A DNA stretch of 64,000 bases from J029 sp964482495 (GCA_964482495.1 CAYZXS010000016.1:1-64000), one strand, 5' to 3'. Positions 1 to 8,113 are shown, counted from the stretch's first letter. A program made the numbers and translations. The notes: a model not told the origin generated them from the letters alone.

Positions 1-528
1 ACGATAACGCTTCAGATTTTCGATGGTGTCGATGGCCATGAATACCTCAACTGGGACAAGCTGCCGCGAGACACCCCATTTGAACATCCGCTTGATGATG
101 CCCATCCGCCGGTTGATGGTCGAGCGGTGGAGGCCCTCATCGATCAGCTCTTGCCGGGTTGCCTCTAGATTCAGCGGGGTGAACTCAACGACGGGCTGGC
201 TGCCGTAGATCCCCAGAAGCTGGACCAGGGCGTGCTTGATGTTGGACACCTCCCGCGAGGGGCGGCAATCGGGCTCGACGTAGTAGGTCTTGCAGCGAAC
301 CAGGTAGTCCGCGACGAGGTCGCGAACGCGGTACACCGTGGGCTTCACCACCGACGGCGGCTGGTCACCGCGCAGGGCCCACTCCACAACCAGTTGCCGG
401 TACTTCTCCTCGGCCTCATCCGACCCCCAGGGGCCGGTGTAGATCTGCCGTCCGTTCAGGACGACGTACCCACAGTCGTGGGACTTGTGGCGCCGGTGCG
501 CCGGGGGCTTGTTCCGTTTCCGGGACAT
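1..528 (-). CDS. Tyrosine-type site-specific integrase, N-terminal part (cut by window edge)
   Basis: The reading frame opens at an ATG (526-528) preceded by a strong GGAGGA ribosome site and runs 176 codons off the left edge without a stop. The basic N-terminus contains GYVVLNGRQIYTGPWGSDEA, typical of the start of phage-type integrases. It is followed by a helical SAM-like core-binding region (VRDLVADYLVRCKTYYVE, then NRRMGIIKRMFKWGVSRQLV). The catalytic R..HxxR..Y domain would lie outside the window, so activity cannot be judged. The gene faces away from the 3' end of tRNA-Val 130 nt upstream, the usual arrangement for an element integrated in a tRNA gene. Family assignment is from recognised N-terminal features only. 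Confidence 0.8.
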   Translation of the reverse strand, partial: MSRKRNKPPAHRRHKSHDCGYVVLNGRQIYTGPWGSDEAEEKYRQLVVEWALRGDQPPSVVKPTVYRVRDLVADYLVRCKTYYVEPDCRPSREVSNIKHALVQLLGIYGSQPVVEFTPLNLEATRQELIDEGLHRSTINRRMGIIKRMFKWGVSRQLVPVEVFMAIDTIENLKRYR

Positions 529-657
529 GCTTCCTCCAATTGCTTTCAGATGCGGTGGATCTGCAGCGCTGTAGTGCTACAGGGCATCCGAGGCAGGGAA
601 GCCGTCTCACCGGGAACCGGCGATCCTTACAAACCCTTTATCGGCTAACGGTTAGGT
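1..657. mobile_element. Putative edge of a tRNA-Val-integrated genomic island or prophage
   Basis: An integrase gene begins 130 nt from the CCA-encoding 3' end of a tRNA-Val gene and points away from it. The 529-657 spacer has no gene. The other end of the element and the duplicated tRNA 3' end (attachment repeat) would lie left of the window, so this is inference from arrangement. Confidence 0.45.
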
Positions 658-734
658 TGGTGGGCGTTACAGGACTTGAACCTGTGACCCCCAGCTTGTC
701 GAGCTGGTGCTCTAGCCAACTGAGCTAAACGCCC
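658..734 (-). tRNA. tRNA-Val (GAC)
   Basis: A full cloverleaf can be drawn. The acceptor stem GGGCGTT/AACGCCC is perfect, the D-stem is GCTC/GAGC, the anticodon stem is CCAGC/GCTGG and the T-stem is ACAGG/CCTGT with loop TTCAAGT. The discriminator is A73 and CCA is encoded. The anticodon loop TCGACAA gives anticodon GAC. Position 33 is C instead of the near-universal U. Confidence 0.93.
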
Positions 735-749
735 AACCGGGCGGAGAGT

Positions 750-1967
750 TTAGCGTCCGCCGTCCTGCAAGGAAAGGGCTCTCTCGTGCCATTCGTCGTA
801 GAGACCGGGATCCCGGCCGTCGCTCTCGAGTCGACACCTGAGATACTCCAGCGCGTCGAGGAAGTGCTCCTGCTCGACCAGCCGCGCAGGGTTCCAGCGA
901 CGTCCGCGGCGCTTCATGCTCTCGGGCGGATCCAGCCGCAGCTGGGCCAGGAGGATCTTCGACGCCCGCGACAGCGCGTGCCGCGGCAAGCGCGCCCGCT
1001 CCTGCAGCCGGCTGAAGATGGTCGCCGGCACCTGGGCGAACTCGTTCACCCGCATCGTGCGCGTCGCCGGGTCCAGCTCCTCCTCGACCATCGGCCCATA
1101 GAGGAAGCACAGCCGCAACGAGTAGCACGGATCCCCGCCGTCCAGCACCCAGTCGTCAAGCGTGCGCAAGCGCGCCGCCAGCTTCTCGCGCCGCCCCTGG
1201 CCGCCCTCGAGCCACTCCGCCAGGTCCGGCAGCAGCAGCGGCACCAGCCCCAGCAGTTCGAGGTCCTCGAGCGCGCCGTCCATGTCGCCGCTCTGCATCA
1301 GGCGGAAGACCTCCTCGACCACCCGCGGCGGCGCCGCGTGATCCAGATCATGCGCCAACTCGCGCGAGGCGGCGATCTCCTCTGGCCCGGGCGTGAATTC
1401 CAGCCGCCGGACGAACTTCACCAGCCGCAGGATGCGCACCGGGTCCTCGCGGAACCGCACCATCGGGTCGCCGATCGAGATCAGCCGGCCGTGCCGCAGG
1501 TCCTCCATGCCGCCGGCCCAGTCCAGGATCTCGCCGTCACCGGCCGGGTCGAGCAACAGGGCGTTGACGGTGAAGTCCCGCCGCAGCGCGTCCTCCCGTG
1601 CGCTGCCGAAGACGTTGTCGCTCTTGATCAGCTGCGCCTCGCCGTCCTCGCCGGGCGCCGGCGGCGCGGCGCGGAAGGTGGCGACCTCGTAGACCTCGCG
1701 GCCGACGTAGACGTGCACCAGGCGGAAGCGGCGGCCGATGATGCGCGAGCGCCGGAACAGGCGTCGGATCTGCTCCGGCTTGGCCGAGGTGGCGATGTCG
1801 AAGTCCTTCGGCTGCCGGCCGACCAGCAGGTCGCGGACGCAGCCGCCCACCATGTAGGCCTCGTACCCGGCGCGCTGCAGCCGCAGCACCACGTCGACCG
1901 CGCGCTTGTCCAAGCGTCGCCTCGGGAAGGGCAGCGGGAATCGACGGAGCCGGTTCTCGGGTTCCAT
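750..1967 (-). CDS. pcnB: Poly(A) polymerase / CCA-adding family nucleotidyltransferase
   Basis: This 405-aa protein belongs to the class II polymerase-beta-type nucleotidyltransferases that add poly(A) or CCA to RNA 3' ends. VGGCVRDLL lies near residues 40-48 and the catalytic DFD at 55-57. IIGRRFRLVHV near residue 77 is the signature separating PcnB-type poly(A) polymerases from CCA-adding enzymes. The basic C-terminus (ESMKRRGRRWNPARL) also fits PcnB. A TATCCT -10-like hexamer ends 10 nt before the ATG, so the mRNA probably has almost no leader. Some lineages use such proteins for CCA repair, which sequence alone does not exclude. Confidence 0.88.
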   Translation of the reverse strand: MEPENRLRRFPLPFPRRRLDKRAVDVVLRLQRAGYEAYMVGGCVRDLLVGRQPKDFDIATSAKPEQIRRLFRRSRIIGRRFRLVHVYVGREVYEVATFRAAPPAPGEDGEAQLIKSDNVFGSAREDALRRDFTVNALLLDPAGDGEILDWAGGMEDLRHGRLISIGDPMVRFREDPVRILRLVKFVRRLEFTPGPEEIAASRELAHDLDHAAPPRVVEEVFRLMQSGDMDGALEDLELLGLVPLLLPDLAEWLEGGQGRREKLAARLRTLDDWVLDGGDPCYSLRLCFLYGPMVEEELDPATRTMRVNEFAQVPATIFSRLQERARLPRHALSRASKILLAQLRLDPPESMKRRGRRWNPARLVEQEHFLDALEYLRCRLESDGRDPGLYDEWHERALSLQDGGR

Positions 1968-1977
1968 GCAGCACTGC

Positions 1978-1983
1978 AGGATA
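1978..1983 (-). promoter_or_regulatory. -10-like hexamer of pcnB (TATCCT-N10-ATG)
   Basis: TATCCT on the minus strand ends 10 nt before the pcnB ATG, with no Shine-Dalgarno sequence between them. No convincing -35 element is visible. Confidence 0.5.
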
Positions 1984-2041
1984 ACCCCGCGTGCAAGCCG
2001 TGGGGGATTCGGCGGCGGATCAGCGGCGGCCGCCGGCGCCG

Positions 2042-2737
2042 CTAACGCGGCCGCAGCACCACGACCCAGCGCTCGCCGTGCTCACCCAGCGCGTACTTGT
2101 GCCGCGCCGCCAGCTTCCAGCACCCGCGCCGGTCGTCGCCGAGCTCCTCCCAGTCCTGCTCGAAGCGCGGGCCGGCCATCAAGAAAAGCGCGCCGTAGCG
2201 GACCCGGTTGCGGCGGATCCGGGCCAGCAGCTTCGCCAGCGGCTCGACCGCCCGGGCCACGATCAGGTCCGGCCGCTGCTCCTCATCGCGCAGCCGCTCC
2301 TCGGCCTGGCCGCCGAGCACCTCGACGTTGGGCAGCTCGAGCCGCAGCGCCGCCTCCTCCAGGAACTCCGCCTTCTTGCCATTGCGCTCGCACAGCCACA
2401 GCTCCTTCTCCGGCATCAGGCTCGCCCAGACCAGCCCGGGCATGCCGGCGCCGCTGCCCCAGTCGGCCACGGTGCGGACGTCGTCGGGCACGAAGGCGGC
2501 GGCGAAGACGCAGTCGGCCAGGTGGCCCTCGATCAGGGTGCGCCAGTCACGGGCCCCGCTCAGGTTGGTGACGGTGTTCGCGGCCAGGAGCAGCCGGCCG
2601 TACTGGACCACCGCCGAGAGCGGACCATCCGGCGGGTCGGCGCAGGTCTGGACCGCCTCGCGCAGCAGGCCGAGGTCGAGCGGGTTGGGCTCCTCGAGGG
2701 AGGCCAGGGCGTCTTCCGGGATGCCGGGGAAGGGCAA
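2042..2737 (-). CDS. rsmG: 16S rRNA (guanine527-N7)-methyltransferase
   Basis: RsmG (GidB) methylates G527 of 16S rRNA using SAM. The SAM-binding motif VADWGSGAGMPGL, the NTVTNLSGARDW segment and LIVARAVEPL match the family. The open frame extends upstream to 2800, but that would translate through the tRNA-Trp gene. The real start must be internal; the TTG at 2737 is the best candidate and gives 231 aa, close to the usual family length. It lies downstream of tRNA-Trp on the same strand and upstream of pcnB. Confidence 0.87.
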   Translation of the reverse strand: MPFPGIPEDALASLEEPNPLDLGLLREAVQTCADPPDGPLSAVVQYGRLLLAANTVTNLSGARDWRTLIEGHLADCVFAAAFVPDDVRTVADWGSGAGMPGLVWASLMPEKELWLCERNGKKAEFLEEAALRLELPNVEVLGGQAEERLRDEEQRPDLIVARAVEPLAKLLARIRRNRVRYGALFLMAGPRFEQDWEELGDDRRGCWKLAARHKYALGEHGERWVVVLRPR

Positions 2738-2770
2738 GGGGGCTCGACCGGGAGGGTTCGCGTGGGGGAG

Positions 2771-2848
2771 TGGCAGGGCAGGTAGGACTCGAACCCACAA
2801 CTTGCGGTTTTGGAAACCGCCGCTCTAACCAATTGGAGCTACTGCCCT
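2771..2848 (-). tRNA. tRNA-Trp (CCA)
   Basis: The acceptor stem is AGGCAG-like with one further G (AGGGCAG/CTGCCCT), with discriminator G73 and an encoded CCA. The anticodon stem is GCGGT/ACCGC with loop TTCCAAA, giving anticodon CCA. The T-stem is GTGGG/CCTAC. G73 fits a Trp tRNA. Confidence 0.96.
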
Positions 2849-2888
2849 GCGCGAGGACCGCCAGGCCCCCGGAGGGGCCAACAAGGAC

Positions 2889-2977
2889 TGGTGCCGAAGG
2901 GGGGACTCGAACCCCCACGGCCGTAATAGGCCACTGGCACCTGAAGCCAGCGCGTCTGCCAATTCCGCCACTTCGGC
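2889..2977 (-). tRNA. tRNA-Leu (CAG)
   Basis: This is a class II tRNA of 89 nt with a long variable arm. The acceptor stem is GCCGAAG/CTTCGGC, the anticodon stem is CTGGC/GCCAG with loop TTCAGGT (anticodon CAG), and the T-stem is GGGGG/CCCCC. CCA is encoded. Confidence 0.96.
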
Positions 2978-3000
2978 GACCGTGTCCCTTGCGGGCCGGA

Positions 3001-3007
3001 TAGGATA
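3001..3007. promoter_or_regulatory. Shared bidirectional -10-like element for smpB and tRNA-Leu
   Basis: The 7-mer TAGGATA reads TAGGAT on the plus strand toward smpB (ATG at 3038). It reads TATCCT on the minus strand toward tRNA-Leu (5' end at 2977). Spacing fits a roughly 25-nt smpB leader and a short tRNA 5' leader. Confidence 0.4.
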
Positions 3008-3037
3008 CGGGTTCCCCTTCGGAAGGGGCAAGAGCTG

Positions 3038-3499
3038 ATGAGCGAAAACGAGCGGCCCATCAAGGAGATCGCGGCCAATCGCCGCGCCCGCCGGAACTAT
3101 GAGATCCTCGACACCCTCGAGGCTGGGATCGCCTTGTCCGGCACCGAGGTCAAGACCCTCCGAGCCGGCCGGATCAGCCTCGAGGAGGCCTACGTCAAGC
3201 AGATCGACGGCGAGCTGTGGCTGGTCGGCGCCCACATCGCCGAGTACCTCGAGGGCAACATCTTCAACCACGAGCCGACCCGCTCGCGGCGCCTCCTGGT
3301 GCACCGCAAGGAGCTGCGCAAGTGGTCCCAGAAGGCCAAGGAGAAGGGCTTGACCATGATCCCGCTCAAGCTCTACTTCCACGGCAAGTGGGCCAAGCTG
3401 TCGATTGCGCTCGCCCGCGGCCGGCGCACCCAGGACAAGCGCCAGCAGCTCCGCAAGAAGGAAGCCAACAAGGTCCTGCGCGGCCTGCGCCGGCGCTGA
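3038..3499 (+). CDS. smpB: SsrA-binding protein SmpB
   Basis: SmpB binds tmRNA and delivers it to stalled ribosomes for trans-translation. The 153-aa length is normal. EIAANRRARRNYEILDT, GIALSGTEVKTLRAGRISL and the oligonucleotide-binding-fold segment match the family. The lysine/arginine-rich tail (DKRQQLRKKEANKVLRGLRR) is the part that mimics a codon-anticodon helix. A GGAAGGGG-like ribosome site precedes the ATG. Its RNA partner ssrA starts 30 nt downstream on the same strand. Confidence 0.97.
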   Translation: MSENERPIKEIAANRRARRNYEILDTLEAGIALSGTEVKTLRAGRISLEEAYVKQIDGELWLVGAHIAEYLEGNIFNHEPTRSRRLLVHRKELRKWSQKAKEKGLTMIPLKLYFHGKWAKLSIALARGRRTQDKRQQLRKKEANKVLRGLRRR

Positions 3500-3508
3500 G
3501 CGGCGTGG

Positions 3509-3514
3509 TAGAAT
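3509..3514 (+). promoter_or_regulatory. -10-like hexamer of ssrA (TAGAAT)
   Basis: TAGAAT ends 15 nt before the mature tmRNA 5' end. This fits transcription start followed by removal of a short 5' leader by RNase P. Confidence 0.45.
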
Positions 3515-3529
3515 CCCCTCACCACGAGT

Positions 3530-3883
3530 GGGGGCGATCGGTTTCGACTGGGAGATCACCGTCCCGAGGTGGCGTGCCGAGGTTGCTGGGATGGCCTCGT
3601 TAATCCCCCAGCAAGGCTACAACTGCCGACAACAACTACGCTCTCGCTGCCTAATTAAAGGCGGCACGCCTCCCGGCACTCGCCCGCTGGGCCGGGAAGG
3701 CGCACGACCGCGGGCTGGCGTGAGGCCGCGCCTGAAGGCCGATCGCGAGAACAACTCAGGCTGGTGCTCTCCTCAGCGTGTTCGACGGCGGGGGAGGGGA
3801 CGAGAACAAAGGTCGGACTACGCACGTAGAAGCCCGGGTTGGGACTCGTCAGGACGCGGGTTCGATTCCCGCCGCCTCCACCA
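3530..3883 (+). ncRNA. ssrA: tmRNA (transfer-messenger RNA)
   Basis: The 5' end GGGGGCGATCGGTTTCGACT and the 3' end GGTTCGATTCCCGCCGCCTC plus CCA form the tRNA-like domain. The acceptor pairs GGGGGCG with CGCCTCC. The tag reading frame ends in ...ADNNYALAA-stop (stop codon at 3652-3654). If the resume codon is the GCT at 3616, the encoded tag is ATTADNNYALAA. Length is 354 nt. smpB lies immediately upstream. Confidence 0.96.
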
Positions 3884-3932
3884 TCCCCCCGCTCACCCCT
3901 CCGCGCCCTGGAAGCGCCGGGGCGCTCGCGGC

Positions 3933-3938
3933 TAGACT
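3933..3938 (+). promoter_or_regulatory. -10-like hexamer of lipoprotein gene (TAGACT-N8-GTG)
   Basis: TAGACT ends 8 nt before the GTG start of the downstream lipoprotein gene, with no ribosome site between, suggesting a leaderless transcript. Confidence 0.45.
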
Positions 3939-3946
3939 TGCCCGTC

Positions 3947-4726
3947 GTGCGTTTCCCCCCGCGAATCCGGCACTTGGTGCTGCTCCCCGCCCTGCTGCTG
4001 GGAGCCTGCGGCAGCCTTGCTCCCGGGGACGCCATCCACGACCTGGCGGCGATCCACGACCCCGCCGACTGGTCGCCGCGCAGCCCGGCGGCGATGCGGC
4101 TCTCGCCCGAGTCCTACCTGGACGGCAGCCGCAGCAACAGCCCGATCCGGATCGGCGAGCAGGCCCGCTACGACATCGCCGACCACCGCGGCCTGGAGCT
4201 GGCGATCCTGGAGGCCGTTTGGACCACCCCCGCCCTCGACTACGGCCTGTCGCTCGAGGCCACCGGCTGGCTGGTGGTCCAGCTGCTCCGGGACGAGCAC
4301 GATCAAGCCCGCAGCCGCGCCGCCTCGATCCTCGGCTCCTTCGCCGGCGGCTGGATCCACGGCGCCGGCGCCCGCCTGCCCGCCGCCGAGCCGGCCGGCG
4401 ACCTGGCCGCCGCCGTCCAGGGCTACCTGGCGGCCGCCGCCGAGCCCGGGCACCCGGACTTCCGCCAGCGCAGCTCCGATGCCCTCGCCGTCCTCGACCA
4501 GGCCCGGATCGACGACCCCTTCCTGGCCGCGCGCCTGGTCGCCGGCCTCGGCCGCCACTACCGCGCCGCGGACAGCCCGGTGACCGGCAGCGGCGCCCTG
4601 GCCCGGACCGGCCTGCGCACCGTGCTGCTGGCGCTCGACCGCGGCGCCGCCGACTCCTCGCCCGCCGTCGCCGAGACCTGCCGCGTGCTCCGCCGTGAGC
4701 TGATCGCCGCCGCCCGGCCGGAGTGA
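3947..4726 (+). CDS. Predicted lipoprotein of unknown function
   Basis: This 259-aa protein starts at a GTG just downstream of tmRNA; longer readings would run into the RNA gene. Residues 1-21 form a basic, hydrophobic signal ending in the lipobox LLGAC, so it is probably lipid-anchored on the outer face of the cytoplasmic or the outer membrane. The remainder is alanine-rich and helical, with repeats reminiscent of degenerate HEAT units (for example DQARSRAASILGSFAGG), but I recognise no family. Its stop overlaps the start of the membrane-protein gene (GTGA), so the two are translationally coupled. Confidence 0.7.
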   Translation: MRFPPRIRHLVLLPALLLGACGSLAPGDAIHDLAAIHDPADWSPRSPAAMRLSPESYLDGSRSNSPIRIGEQARYDIADHRGLELAILEAVWTTPALDYGLSLEATGWLVVQLLRDEHDQARSRAASILGSFAGGWIHGAGARLPAAEPAGDLAAAVQGYLAAAAEPGHPDFRQRSSDALAVLDQARIDDPFLAARLVAGLGRHYRAADSPVTGSGALARTGLRTVLLALDRGAADSSPAVAETCRVLRRELIAAARPE

Positions 4727-5886
4727 CCCTCTTGAAGCCCCTCGCCCTCAACCTGCTCAAGCTGGCGGTCGCCGCCCTGCTGGTGTGGTACGTGGTGACC
4801 CACATCGAGTGGCGGGACACGGTCGAGCAGCCGGGGCCGACTCCTGACGCCGAGGTCGTGCTGCATCCCGGCACCCTCGAGGGCGACTGGCGCAGCGAGG
4901 ACTGGAGCTTCCGCGACGACGCCACCGAGACCGTCTGGACCGCCGCCACCTTGCCCGAAGGCTGGAAGCTGCGCCCCGGCTTCCTGACCTTGGTCGGCGG
5001 CATGGACTGGTCCTACTTCGCCTTGTCGGCGGCGATGTGGGCGCTGCTGCTGGTGATCGTGGGCTACCGCTGGACCCTGCTGCTGGCCGCCGCCGGCGTG
5101 CCGTCGGGCTACGGCCGCGCCATGCGGCTGTGCTTCATCGGCTACTTCTTCAACAACGTCATGCCGGGCCTCACCGGCGGCGACCTGGTGCGCGCGGTGT
5201 TGGTCACCCGCGGCCTCGACGAGCACCGCGCCCGGGCCGCGATGTCGGTCCTGGTCGACCGCTTCATCGGCCTCTTCGGACTGCTGGCTCTCGGCGTCCT
5301 GGTGCTGCTCTTCGTCGACTTCAGCGACAGCGCCGATCCGCGCCGGCTGGGGCAGGTCAAGTGGGCGGTGGTGCTGGTCTTCGTCGGCGGCGTCGCCGGC
5401 GTGCGCGCCTACCTCTCTCCGACCCTGCGGCGGCTGTTCCGCATGGACGCGCTGCTGCAGAGGCTGCCGATGGCGGACAAGTTCCAGCGCCTCGACGAGG
5501 CGATCCTGGTCTACCGCGGCCACCGCGGCCGCGTGATGCTCGCCTTCCTTCTGTCCATGGTGCTGCAGGCGGCGGGCGTGATGGCCTTCTGGGCCATGGG
5601 CCAGGCGCTCGGCGCCGGCCTCGCCCTGGCGGACAATTTTGCCGTCTATCCCGTGGTCCAGACCATCTCTTCGGTGCCGGTGGCGCCGGCGGGCTGGGGA
5701 TACGGCGACTTCCTGTTCGGGAAGTTCTTTCAAGGATTCGGATCCACCTTCACCCTCGGGGTGGCGGTCTCGGTCATCTTTCGACTCACTACCCAGCTCG
5801 GCGTCGGCCTGATCGGCGGCGTCGTCTGGGTGCTGTCGAAGGAGCGGGGCGCCACCGACCTCATGGATAGGAGCGCAGAGCAATGA
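4723..5886 (+). CDS. Flippase-like membrane protein (LPG synthase transmembrane-domain family)
   Basis: This 387-aa polytopic membrane protein resembles the MprF/AglD-type flippase-like domain. Diagnostic stretches are YRWTLLLAAAGVPSGYGRAM, IGYFFNNVMPGLTGGDLVRA and VLVDRFIGLFGLL, followed by several more hydrophobic segments. An unusual soluble insert of about 70 residues lies after the first membrane segment. Members move or modify lipid-linked substrates, but the substrate here is unknown. The start is a GTG overlapping the upstream stop, and its own stop overlaps the sugar-kinase start (ATGA). Confidence 0.82.
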   Translation: MTLLKPLALNLLKLAVAALLVWYVVTHIEWRDTVEQPGPTPDAEVVLHPGTLEGDWRSEDWSFRDDATETVWTAATLPEGWKLRPGFLTLVGGMDWSYFALSAAMWALLLVIVGYRWTLLLAAAGVPSGYGRAMRLCFIGYFFNNVMPGLTGGDLVRAVLVTRGLDEHRARAAMSVLVDRFIGLFGLLALGVLVLLFVDFSDSADPRRLGQVKWAVVLVFVGGVAGVRAYLSPTLRRLFRMDALLQRLPMADKFQRLDEAILVYRGHRGRVMLAFLLSMVLQAAGVMAFWAMGQALGAGLALADNFAVYPVVQTISSVPVAPAGWGYGDFLFGKFFQGFGSTFTLGVAVSVIFRLTTQLGVGLIGGVVWVLSKERGATDLMDRSAEQ

Positions 5887-6797
5887 CCCTCGTCGTCGTC
5901 GGTTCGGTTGGCATCGACACCGTGGAAACCCCCTTCGGCCGCGTCGAGGACGTGGTCGGCGGCTCGGCCGTCTACTTCTCCCTCGCCGCCTCGCTGTTCA
6001 CCCCGGTGCGGGTGGCGGCGAACGTCGGGCATGACTTCCCCGGCCACCCCTGGGAGGCGCTCAAGCAGCGCGAGACCGACCTCAGCGGCCTGAAGGTCTT
6101 CGAGGACCAGCCGACCTTCCGCTGGTCCGGCCGCTACGAGGGTGACATGGCCAGCGCCGAGACCTTGAAGACTGAGCTCAACGTTCTCGCCGAGCCGCCC
6201 GAGATCCCCGATTCCTACCGCGGCGCGCCCTTCGTCTTCCTGGCGAACATGGGCGCCGACGTCCAGATCCAGATGCTCGACCAACTGGACGGCGGCACGG
6301 CCTTCGCCGACACCATGAACCTCTGGATCAAGACCCAGCCCGAGGAGCTGCGCGAGGTGCTGCGGCGCATCGACGGCCTGATCCTGAACGACGGTGAGGC
6401 TCGTCAGCTGACCGGCGAAGCCAACCTGATCGCCGCCGGCGGCGAGCTGCTGAAGATGGGGCCGAAGATCGTGGTCGTGAAGAAGGGGGAGCACGGCGCC
6501 TTCTTGTTCGCGCCCGAGTTCCACTTCGCCCTGCCGGCCTACCCGACCACCCGGGTGATCGATCCGACCGGGGCTGGCGACTCCTTCGCGGGCGGCTTCG
6601 TCGGCTTCCTGGCCAGCGGCGGCGGCCTGGACAAGTTCCGGCTGCGCCAGGCGATGGCCTACGGCACGGTGGCCGCGTCCCTGACCGTGGAGAAGTTCTC
6701 GACCCAGGCGCTGGAGGAGGCCGGCCGGGAGGACCTGGACCGCCGCTACGCCGAGCTGCGCGAGTTCGTGCGCCTGGAAGAGCGGGAAAGGGTGTAA
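5883..6797 (+). CDS. PfkB-family carbohydrate kinase
   Basis: This 304-aa ribokinase-fold kinase phosphorylates a sugar or nucleoside with ATP. VGSVGIDTVETPFG at the N-terminus, an early VGGSAVYFSLAA motif and the C-terminal signature DPTGAGDSFAGGFVGF with its catalytic Asp are clear. KIVVVKKGEHGAFLF precedes it, as in the family. The substrate cannot be read from sequence. It is the last gene of the three-gene operon starting at 3947. Confidence 0.88.
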   Translation: MTLVVVGSVGIDTVETPFGRVEDVVGGSAVYFSLAASLFTPVRVAANVGHDFPGHPWEALKQRETDLSGLKVFEDQPTFRWSGRYEGDMASAETLKTELNVLAEPPEIPDSYRGAPFVFLANMGADVQIQMLDQLDGGTAFADTMNLWIKTQPEELREVLRRIDGLILNDGEARQLTGEANLIAAGGELLKMGPKIVVVKKGEHGAFLFAPEFHFALPAYPTTRVIDPTGAGDSFAGGFVGFLASGGGLDKFRLRQAMAYGTVAASLTVEKFSTQALEEAGREDLDRRYAELREFVRLEERERV

Positions 6798-6861
6798 CGG
6801 CGGTCCTCGGGAACGTCTGCTTTTTCTGAAATCCCGGCTTCCATCGGGGAGGTCCGAGGGC

Positions 6862-6867
6862 TAGACT
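6862..6867 (+). promoter_or_regulatory. -10-like hexamer of recA (TAGACT)
   Basis: TAGACT lies 24 nt before the recA ATG. A weak TTCCAT sits 17 nt upstream. I found no complete known LexA-type inverted repeat nearby. Confidence 0.4.
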
Positions 6868-6891
6868 GGAAAACACGAACAAAACCCAAAC

Positions 6892-8079
6892 ATGGGAGAT
6901 TCCCCCTTGGCCGCCAAGAAAAGCAAGTCCGACCCCACCGCCGAACGCGAGAAGGCCCTCCAGGAGGCCCTGGCCTCGATCGAGAAGAACCACGGCACCG
7001 GCGCCGTGATCCAGATGACCGACGACTACGTCGTCCCGGTGGAGGGAGTGCCGACCGGCTCCCTCGCCTTGGACGTCGCCCTCGGCGGTCGCGGTCTGCC
7101 GCGCGGCCGGGTGGTCGAACTCTACGGCCCGGAGGGCAGCGGCAAGTCGACCCTGGCCCTGTCGGTGATCGCCCAGGTCCAGAAGCAGGGGGGGTATGCG
7201 GCCTTCATCGACGCCGAGCACGCCTTCGACCCGGAGTACGCCAAGAACATCGGCGTCAACCTCGACGGCCTGCGCTTCAACCTCTCCCAGCCTTCGACCG
7301 GAGAGGAAGGACTCGACATCTGCGACCGCTTCGTCAAGTCCGGGGCGGTCGACGTGATCGTCATCGACTCGGTGGCGGCGCTGGTGCCCAAGGCCGAGAT
7401 CGACGGCGAGATCGGTGACACCTTCGTCGGCCTGCAGGCCCGCATGATGTCCCAAGCGCTGCGGCGGCTGACCGGCGCAGTCGGCAAGGCCAACTGCATC
7501 GTCATCTTCATCAACCAGCTGCGCGAGAAGATCGGGGTCATGTTCGGCAACCCCGAGACCACCCCCGGCGGCCGGGCGCTGAAGTTCTACAGCTCCGTGC
7601 GCATCGACGTGCGCCGGATCGGCGCCATCAAGCAAGGCGACGAGATCATCGGCAACCGCACCAAGGGCACGGTGGTCAAGAACAAGGTGGCGCCGCCCTT
7701 CCGCCGCGCCGAATTCGACATCCTCTATGGCCTCGGGCCGAGCCTGGAAGGCGACGTCATCGAGCTGGGGCTTCAACACGGCATCGTCACCAAGGCCGGC
7801 GCCTGGTTCTCCTGTAAGCACCCGGAGAAGGGGGAGATCCGACTCGGCCAGGGCAAGGAAGCCGTGCGCCAGCTGTTCAAGGACAACCCTGATCTGCGCG
7901 ATGAGCTGATGGAAGTGATCCTGGACGAGGCCCTGCCGGCGCGGAAGAAGGCCAAGGAGGCCGCCGCCGCCGAGGCCGCGGCGAAGACCGCTCCGCCCGC
8001 CGCGGCGGGGGAAGACAAGGCCATCGAGGCCGGCGCCGCTCCGAAGAAGAAGGTACGCAAGAAGGCTGCCAAGGCCTAG
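6892..8079 (+). CDS. recA: Recombinase RecA
   Basis: RecA forms filaments on single-stranded DNA for homologous recombination and SOS signalling. The Walker A GPEGSGKST lies at residues 78-86, the Walker B segment is DVIVIDSVAALVP, loop L2 includes FINQLREKIGVMFGNPETTP, and the C-terminal domain is intact. The 395-aa length is on the long side because of an Ala/Lys-rich tail ending KKKVRKKAAKA. A TTG at 6907 has a GGGAG ribosome site upstream and would give MAAKKSKS..., so the ATG at 6892 may not be the true start. Confidence 0.98.
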   Translation: MGDSPLAAKKSKSDPTAEREKALQEALASIEKNHGTGAVIQMTDDYVVPVEGVPTGSLALDVALGGRGLPRGRVVELYGPEGSGKSTLALSVIAQVQKQGGYAAFIDAEHAFDPEYAKNIGVNLDGLRFNLSQPSTGEEGLDICDRFVKSGAVDVIVIDSVAALVPKAEIDGEIGDTFVGLQARMMSQALRRLTGAVGKANCIVIFINQLREKIGVMFGNPETTPGGRALKFYSSVRIDVRRIGAIKQGDEIIGNRTKGTVVKNKVAPPFRRAEFDILYGLGPSLEGDVIELGLQHGIVTKAGAWFSCKHPEKGEIRLGQGKEAVRQLFKDNPDLRDELMEVILDEALPARKKAKEAAAAEAAAKTAPPAAAGEDKAIEAGAAPKKKVRKKAAKA

Positions 8080-8107
8080 CGGCCGACTCGTGGCGCGGGG
8101 GGAGGCT

Positions 8108-8113
8108 TAGAAT
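8108..8113 (+). promoter_or_regulatory. -10-like hexamer of alaS (TAGAAT)
   Basis: TAGAAT lies 35 nt before the alaS ATG, just after the recA stop, giving a short leader. Confidence 0.4.

Noticed and set aside
2738..2800. Upstream start of rsmG at 2800
   Set aside because: It would translate tRNA-Trp; the residues are read-through of the tRNA 3' half.
6798..6891. LexA/SOS box upstream of recA
   Set aside because: Only a half-site GAAC is present; no spaced inverted partner matching a known SOS box.
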